Assembly (NCBI GenBank): GCA_011800805.1
Contig: MPNW01000091.1
Location: 32,958 to 96,957 of the forward strand
Source of the DNA: Hirudo medicinalis
Lineage: Eukaryota; Annelida; Clitellata; Hirudinida; Hirudinidae
Reading direction: 5' to 3'
DNA length: 64,000 nt
Shown here: one piece after another, positions 59,391 through 64,000 of the stretch
Layout: the number at the start of each line of letters is the position of its first letter
Numbering within the stretch: the first letter of the stretch is position 1
Notes under the pieces: generated by a model
Told to the model about the DNA's origin: nothing
Databases searched by the model: none
The model's input: the letters and a program-made list of their open reading frames with translations, nothing else
Made by a program: the position numbers and the translations under genes

Positions 59391-61161
59391 TTATTTTAAT
59401 AAATTCATGAAGCAATGAAATGTCGTCCGAATAATAATTATTTGTTTGAACCGAATAATAATTATTTGTTTGAACCGAATAATTATCTCAGTTGGCGCTT
59501 CGACGACATGAAAATATTCTTGGAATTGAATTGAATCAGATACAAATCAAATTGGTTTTGTTTTGTATCATCAGAAAATATGGTCATGTTTAAAATATTT
59601 ACTCACATTACTCATAATAAACATGAAAACATGCTCGCGTTGGACTTTCTTCACTAGCTATTACATACTTAAATATAAATATGTTTGGAAATTTATTTTC
59701 ATATACATTTAAATAAAAATACATTTGAATAAAATACATTTAAACAAAAGTGTATATTTAAAACATCACAACATCTCACAAAGGATCAGCAGCAAGAACT
59801 ACCCTCGTAATAAAGCAGGAACCCCCTCCCTGCCTGACTCCTTTGACTCGTCCTCAAAGTCATCAGAGCAAGGTTGTCCTTCATCACTAGGATCTGCTTT
59901 CCAATTGGTCCGCATTCCTCGAACTTCACCCCGCCATCGGTACTTCTGATTGTCAACCGGTCGAGACAGCGTCCGTTGAGTTTCACAGCCAACTCAAAGT
60001 CCGACACCACGATCCTGAGGGACTGCCAGGGTTTGGCCACGAGCAGCCAGGTGCAGTCGACACCCGCGTGGTACTTTTTGGGGTAATTAGGGCTGGAGAT
60101 GTAGCCGATGTGAGTCACAAAAGAAGAAGTTGATGATGACGATGTCGGTGATAATCCATTTGCCATTTTCGCAGGAATATAATACGCGTTCCGTGACACG
60201 TTGTGGAAGAAAGACGACGACGACGACGAAGAAAACGGTGAAGCGGACAAATGCGGATTCAATTTTGATGATGATGATGATGATGATGATGAAGAGAGGA
60301 TGGAAGAGAGTGGAGAAAGTTCAGGGGAATGTGGATGGCTGGACTCATGATTATTGCAATGACTCTGGATCCTTTCCGCTGCAATGTTGATGATGATGAC
60401 GATGATGATGACGACGATGACGGTGGTGATTGTGGTGATGGCAGAGGTGATGGTTCCAAAGCATCAATTTCATTTATCTCTCCTTAATCCATTCATGCAT
60501 TCCTTCACCTGCCTATCCACCTAGCACATTCTTTTGACTGCGTATCCATCCATCCATCTATCCATCCACCCATTTCGTTATTATTCGAAATAATTCGTCC
60601 ATTTATCATTCCTTCCTTTTTTCCAATTCATAATTCACTCCGTCCAACTTCTTGTCGGTAATGGAGAAATTAATTAACTTCTCATCCGCGCACTCGTCAA
60701 TCATGGAGGTGTTTGCATTTTTCCAACTCCACATCTTTTTTCTCATCATCTGGAAGCTGACGAGTTTGCAATGGAGTACAAGCACATCCTACCACCCATC
60801 GCCATCACCACCAACATCATCATCATCACCACCAACATCATCATCATCATCACCAACACCACCATTCACCGTCAGGTACAATCCGGCCAACCTGAAACGC
60901 AGTTATATCCGACCATTAGAAACTCCCCGAACCCGCATGGATCTCCGAATATTTTCGAGTTGACTGGAACTGCGCAATACGACCTTCCTGCGCATGCGCG
61001 GTTTAACCGGAAATGGACGTCCAGCTCACAGTTCCGGTTGAATGGAACGCCGCAGCGGGCGGCTGCCAACGTGTTGTTGCGTCCGAAAGTCGCGAAGTCG
61101 AAGACGAGAAGCGATTGTTGGTGGCTGCAGACCAATTCTAGGGTGGTGTCGAGACATGCGA
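54231..61161 (-). CDS. type I membrane receptor: SUEL lectin - CUB - sushi - TM - cytoplasmic tail (5' end missing)
   Basis: Exons in transcript order: 60892-61161, 59803-60378, 56886-57116, 56729-56812, 56208-56277, 54231-54909; all five joins keep frame (635 codons seen). Exon 1 is a SUEL/galactose-binding-lectin domain: ACLDTTLELVC, FATFGRNN, NRACAGRSYC, FGDPCGFGEF, YNCV, with eight Cys. Exon 2 has a Ser-rich linker then a CUB domain (GYISSPNYPKKY, VDCTWLL, GRCLDRL, FEECG, ending GFLLYYE). Exon 3 is one sushi/CCP module with four Cys (SCQELDAINNARIVYF, ISCNKGF, LTCHGNRWNEDGAFAC). Exon 5 is a membrane helix, TSSLVLALMFVVVCLIYK, followed by RRLRQR stop-transfer residues that start exon 6. 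Exon 6 gives a 225-residue Ser/Thr-rich tail with several Cys. It should sit in the plasma membrane with the lectin outside. The signal-peptide exon must lie upstream (above 61.2 kb) and was not found. The 31-nt alternative intron at 56855-56885 was judged too short. I know of no named family with exactly this order. Confidence 0.85.
57385..58490 (+). mobile_element. LINE ORF1 remnant in a receptor-gene intron
   Basis: Plus-strand fragments in two frames: a coiled coil (57520-57834; TTDKLVGANKEQGKQIEELQ and following) and a conserved-looking ORF1 core (57920-58234; FRIGKKVEESSKLGPLLIKF, KIILSLDLSKEDREDYKKL, WVVRIRGQPG). This order is that of ORF1 in CR1/jockey-like elements. It ends in an AATAAAAATAAAAATAATAA-like tail (about 58447-58490). 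No reverse transcriptase follows, and the insertion is opposite in strand to the host gene. Confidence 0.65.
58550..58870. other. unassigned, GAT-rich flank
   Basis: A minus-strand frame here (KNSWEVTSVVYSREKLRLPS...) is open for about 70 codons before a GAT-microsatellite Ser run. It could be a skipped exon of the receptor, but the CUB and sushi exons already join in phase without it. Confidence 0.3.
59045..59395. repeat. CCATTCATCC and GAT microsatellites
   Basis: (ATCCATCCATTC)n at about 59055-59130, and (GATGATGAT)n at about 59298-59388. A 24-bp CCGAATAATAATTATTTGTT-type unit is repeated about 2.5 times at about 59427-59485. Confidence 0.85.
60262..60295. repeat. GAT microsatellite inside the CUB-containing exon
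   Basis: (GATGATGAT)n on the plus strand; on the minus strand it is in frame with the receptor and encodes a Ser run (SSSSSSSSK). Further GAT/GAC runs occur at 60388-60425, and a CAT/CACCAA run at about 60790-60865 lies in the intron. Confidence 0.8.
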
Positions 61162-61390
61162 CTGCGGATTGTTGTTGTTGTTGATGATGTTGTTGTTGTT
61201 GCTGATGATGATGATGATGTTGTTGATGTTGTTGTTCGTTCATCTTGCCGATGTTTCGATGTTTGATCTTCTCCTTGTAAATAATTTAATCGTTTTGAAT
61301 GTTTTTTTGTCAAATAATAACATCAACAATAATAATATTAATAAAAAATAATAAAAATAAATATAATAATAATAATAATAATAATAAAGA
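61162..61390. repeat. GTT/GAT and ATT tracts upstream of the SUEL exon
   Basis: On the minus strand the tract 61162-61243 can be read in frame with the SUEL exon as MNEQQHQQ followed by His/Gln runs. I treat it as intronic because a Cys-rich lectin domain normally follows a signal peptide, but the acceptor AATCCGCAG has a poor pyrimidine tract, so translation of this segment cannot be ruled out. (AAT)n lies at 61320-61387. Confidence 0.5.
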
Positions 61391-61635
61391 TATTAAAGAA
61401 CTAATAATAGCTAAAGTTATCGAAGCGTGAAATTGCCAAATTTTGAAACAAAATCTGCGTGAATGAAGCAGGCTCAGTTGGCATCTCAGCATCGAGTTTT
61501 AAAACAACCCAACTTCTACTTTTCTTCACAATTTCAAACAAATTTCTTCCTCAATCAACCGTGCTTCATCAAATCACGAAAAGTTCAAACTTCAATCGAT
61601 GACGACTTGGAAAGGTCATTTAAAGGTCAGTATGA

Positions 61636-61716
61636 CCCTGACAAGCAAAAAAAGAATCTTTGGTTGGTGGATGTCCCTGTGCAGTGGCACATCCTGACCA
61701 TGCCTAAATCCGGGAC
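61636..61716. repeat. dispersed repeat copy 2 (CTTTGGTTGGTGGA family)
   Basis: Matches 46477-46563 over its whole length, from CCCTGAC(A/G)AGC through AATCTTTGGTTGGTGGATGT to TGCCTAAATCCGG, same orientation. Confidence 0.7.
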
Positions 61717-61844
61717 TGCCAACACTTCAATGACAGCTTAGTAAATGAAAAGTATGGGAGTGGCCTTTTACGATTACATGAATCTTACGTCATATGAACT
61801 TCATTGGTTGTAGTCACGTCTTAAACTTCTGCTTAATACAAATA

Positions 61845-62070
61845 ATAATAATCATCATCATCATCACCATCATAGTCATCGCCATCATTATCATCAACCT
61901 AATCATGTTTTTCTTACCTTTGCATATAGATCTTTGAATTGAATAGTTATCATCATAATCATCATCATCATCATCCTCAACAAGAATACCATCATCCACC
62001 ATCACCACCACCACCACCACCACCACCACCACATCATCATCGTCTACCAACATCACCACCATCATCATCT
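61845..62070. repeat. CAT/CAC microsatellites
   Basis: (ATCATCATC)n at about 61848-61895 and (CACCACCAC)n at about 62000-62035. Two further CGTCGTCATCATC runs occur near 62404-62432 and a GATGATGAT run near 62695-62715. Confidence 0.85.
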
Positions 62071-62930
62071 TCGTCTTCTTTCAAATCCATCGTGGGACTT
62101 AATTGGCCTCAAGAATCACTTAATGACCTGCTACTTAATTGATGGGCATTTTAAAGAATTTTGGACGAAATCGATTTGAAATTTTAATTTCATCCCCCCC
62201 TCCTTTGAAGAAATATTTCAAAGCGTCAATGAATGAAAATGTCAACTTTTTGGCGCGAAGGTGAAATTATTATTAAATGCGGACTTCAATGCGTCCAACG
62301 TCTTCGTCGAAATTTTTATAATTTTATTTTGTATGACTCATTCATAATTTATATCCATAATTTATCGTGTTTACTATTATCACTACAACTCTACCAGTTC
62401 TCATCATCGTCGTCGTCGTCATCATCATCATCGTGACAACAACTACCACATCATTCCCCACACATCAACTCCTCAATCGTCTGCTTACCTTCTTAGCTTT
62501 CCCTCTTGTAGCTCACGTGACCGAACGAAGCCAATATGGCGGATGTCATGAAAGGATGTAAAGAGCCCACAAATCAATCAAACGTAGCTCACTTTTTACG
62601 CTTCTTCAGTCAATTGCAGACGTGTCAGCAATTGGCGCCCAATAAGATGAGATGATGATAATGATGCGTTGTGGTAATGATATGTTGAGATGATGACGAT
62701 GATGATGATGATGATTATGAACAAAAACGGATATAACAGATTGGTTGATGAGGAGTCAATGCGAAGGCCTCTTGCTGAGATTCTCCAATAAAAGTGTCGA
62801 AGGAAGGAGAGAGAGACTTGCAGTCAAGTCGATGTTTTGCTTTCTTTGTTGCCCGAAATTTAAGTAAAATTTAAACGGTTTCAGATTCAAAAAAACCTCC
62901 TGCTTTTTAAATCCTCACCCCTGCGTCTCA

Positions 62931-63045
62931 AGTGCATTCTAAGTGAATTCCAAGTGAATTCCAAGTGAATTCCAAGTGAATTCCAAATGAATTCCAAGTG
63001 AATTACAAGTGAATTCCAAGTGAATTCCAAGTGAATTACAAGTGG
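62931..63045. repeat. 11-bp minisatellite (AAGTGAATTCC)n
   Basis: About ten tandem copies of AAGTGAATTCC with A/T and C/A variants (AAATGAATTCC, AAGTGAATTAC). Most units contain an EcoRI site. Confidence 0.92.
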
Positions 63046-63193
63046 TTTTCAACCTCGTCTATTGTTCGACTCAAGCAGAAGTTTTTTAACAAAGAAATGA
63101 AAGAAAATCCACAAACGACTGTGGAGAACAAAGAGGATCCTATAAAGAAGCAGTTCAATGGAGATACAAGAATGAAGGCTGACATTAAAACTA

Positions 63194-63308
63194 ACGATTT
63201 GTTGTTGCCGTTGTTGTCATTGTTGTTGTTGCCGTTGTTGTCATTGTTGTTGTTGCCGTGGTTGTTGATGGTCTTGTATTATTATTGTTGTTGTTGTTGT
63301 TGTTGTCG
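63194..63308. repeat. GTT microsatellite with a 33-bp higher-order unit
   Basis: The block TTGTTGTTGCCGTTGTTGTC followed by ATTG is repeated twice before a pure (GTT)n run at about 63287-63307. Confidence 0.85.
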
Positions 63309-64000
63309 TCGAGATTATCTTCTTAAACAGTAGCAACTACATGACCGTTGCAGATACTGGCGATTGATTCTTGGTGAATGATTGAGTGAATAGCAAGTGA
63401 AGGAAAGATGTCTCATCATCAGATGCTTCGGGGAGAAAAATATTTGTCATCAAAGACAAACTATAATTAATTACTTTTGTGACTAAAATTAATTATTTTT
63501 GAACATAAAGATAATGTTCATGGACTTCTAGCTTTTTATTCATCTGCATCACCCGGTGTCATGACGACAAGCACTATTATCATGACTGCTACCACCTCAA
63601 ACCACCGCTTGAAATAAAAGGGAGGCAATAAAAGCGGGAAATGTGGGAAAAAGTTGAAATTGGTTTTTACTCAACACAAAGGGGAGTTCGATTCCAGTGC
63701 AAGATTGCATGGAGATGGAGATGATAATGATGACGTTGATGATGATGATGACGGTGGTGAGGATGACGATGATGATGGTGACGTGATGATGCGTCGATTA
63801 CATCGATCAACTCATTACTTTCCAAAGAATGCATGTATAAGTCGGTTTTATTAAAATTACTCACCATTGTTCAATTCAAGAAGTGATGGAATAGAGTTCA
63901 TGAAGTGCAGAAATTGTGAGTTAAAATGTCATCATTGAAGATGGAAGTCACCTGATGTCGAGGCTGTCAAGAAAAGATCCTTTTCACGTTTTCATCACCC
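63309..64000. other. no gene seen; GAT tract
   Basis: GATGATGATGACGGTGG-type tract at about 63714-63785. The signal-peptide exon of the receptor gene could lie here or beyond the window, but no candidate in the right phase was identified. Confidence 0.45.

Noticed and set aside
62509..62547. Minus-strand MTSAILASFGH with a GTGAGC donor as the receptor's signal-peptide exon
   Set aside because: Wrong phase for the SUEL exon and too short for a signal peptide.
62931..63045. CRISPR-like array
   Set aside because: Units are contiguous 11-mers without spacers; this is a eukaryotic minisatellite.

Overview
The window is nuclear DNA of an invertebrate animal. It has AT-rich spacers, many trinucleotide (ATC/GAT, GTT, CAA, ATT) tracts, multi-exon genes with GT-AG introns that are often only 60-200 nt, and decayed LINE and hAT transposons. 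The protein families (PRDM zinc finger, SLC22 transporter, DUF4062-NACHT-TPR protein, SUEL/CUB/sushi receptor) are metazoan. The overall look (short introns, dense microsatellites, CR1/jockey-like, R2-like and hAT elements) suggests a spiralian such as an annelid or leech, but the species is inference. Single-base N at 1801 is the only ambiguity code seen.

Layout. 1-8.0 kb: microsatellites, a minisatellite and one decayed LINE (about 3.1-5.1 kb), no convincing gene. 8.0-15.6 kb (minus): a large PR-domain (PRDM) C2H2 zinc-finger gene; twelve phase-compatible coding exons join into about 1,690 residues, with a possible internal promoter and PR-less first exon at 12.28 kb. 15.6-20 kb: low-complexity and unassigned sequence. 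20.1-20.66 kb (plus): a tiny two-exon gene followed by a second ORF overlapping it by ATGA. 22.8-26.8 kb: a doubtful small membrane-protein gene, two hAT transposase remnants and a tRNA-like sequence. 28.0-28.6 kb: LINE remnant. 28.7-34.2 kb (minus): a complete 9-exon SLC22-type transporter (589 aa) with an 813-bp foldback element in one intron. 35.4-46.0 kb (plus): four unrecognised genes for charged, low-complexity proteins, interrupted by a hAT element with a perfect 8-bp target duplication, two copies of a LINE fragment and an R2-like fragment. 47.1-53.4 kb (plus): a complete 23-exon DUF4062-NACHT-TPR (TTC41-like) gene, 1,111 aa. 54.2-61.2 kb (minus): the 3' six exons of a type I receptor with SUEL lectin, CUB, sushi, transmembrane and 225-residue cytoplasmic parts; a LINE ORF1 remnant sits in its largest intron. 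61.2-64 kb: microsatellites, minisatellites and a dispersed repeat.

Exon structures were built by hand from splice consensus plus reading-frame continuity; every intron joined in the SLC22, TTC41-like and receptor genes keeps frame. The genes do not form an operon or pathway. The TTC41-like gene and the receptor gene are convergent, with about 0.85 kb between their stop codons. Family names come from remembered consensus motifs, not from a database search.
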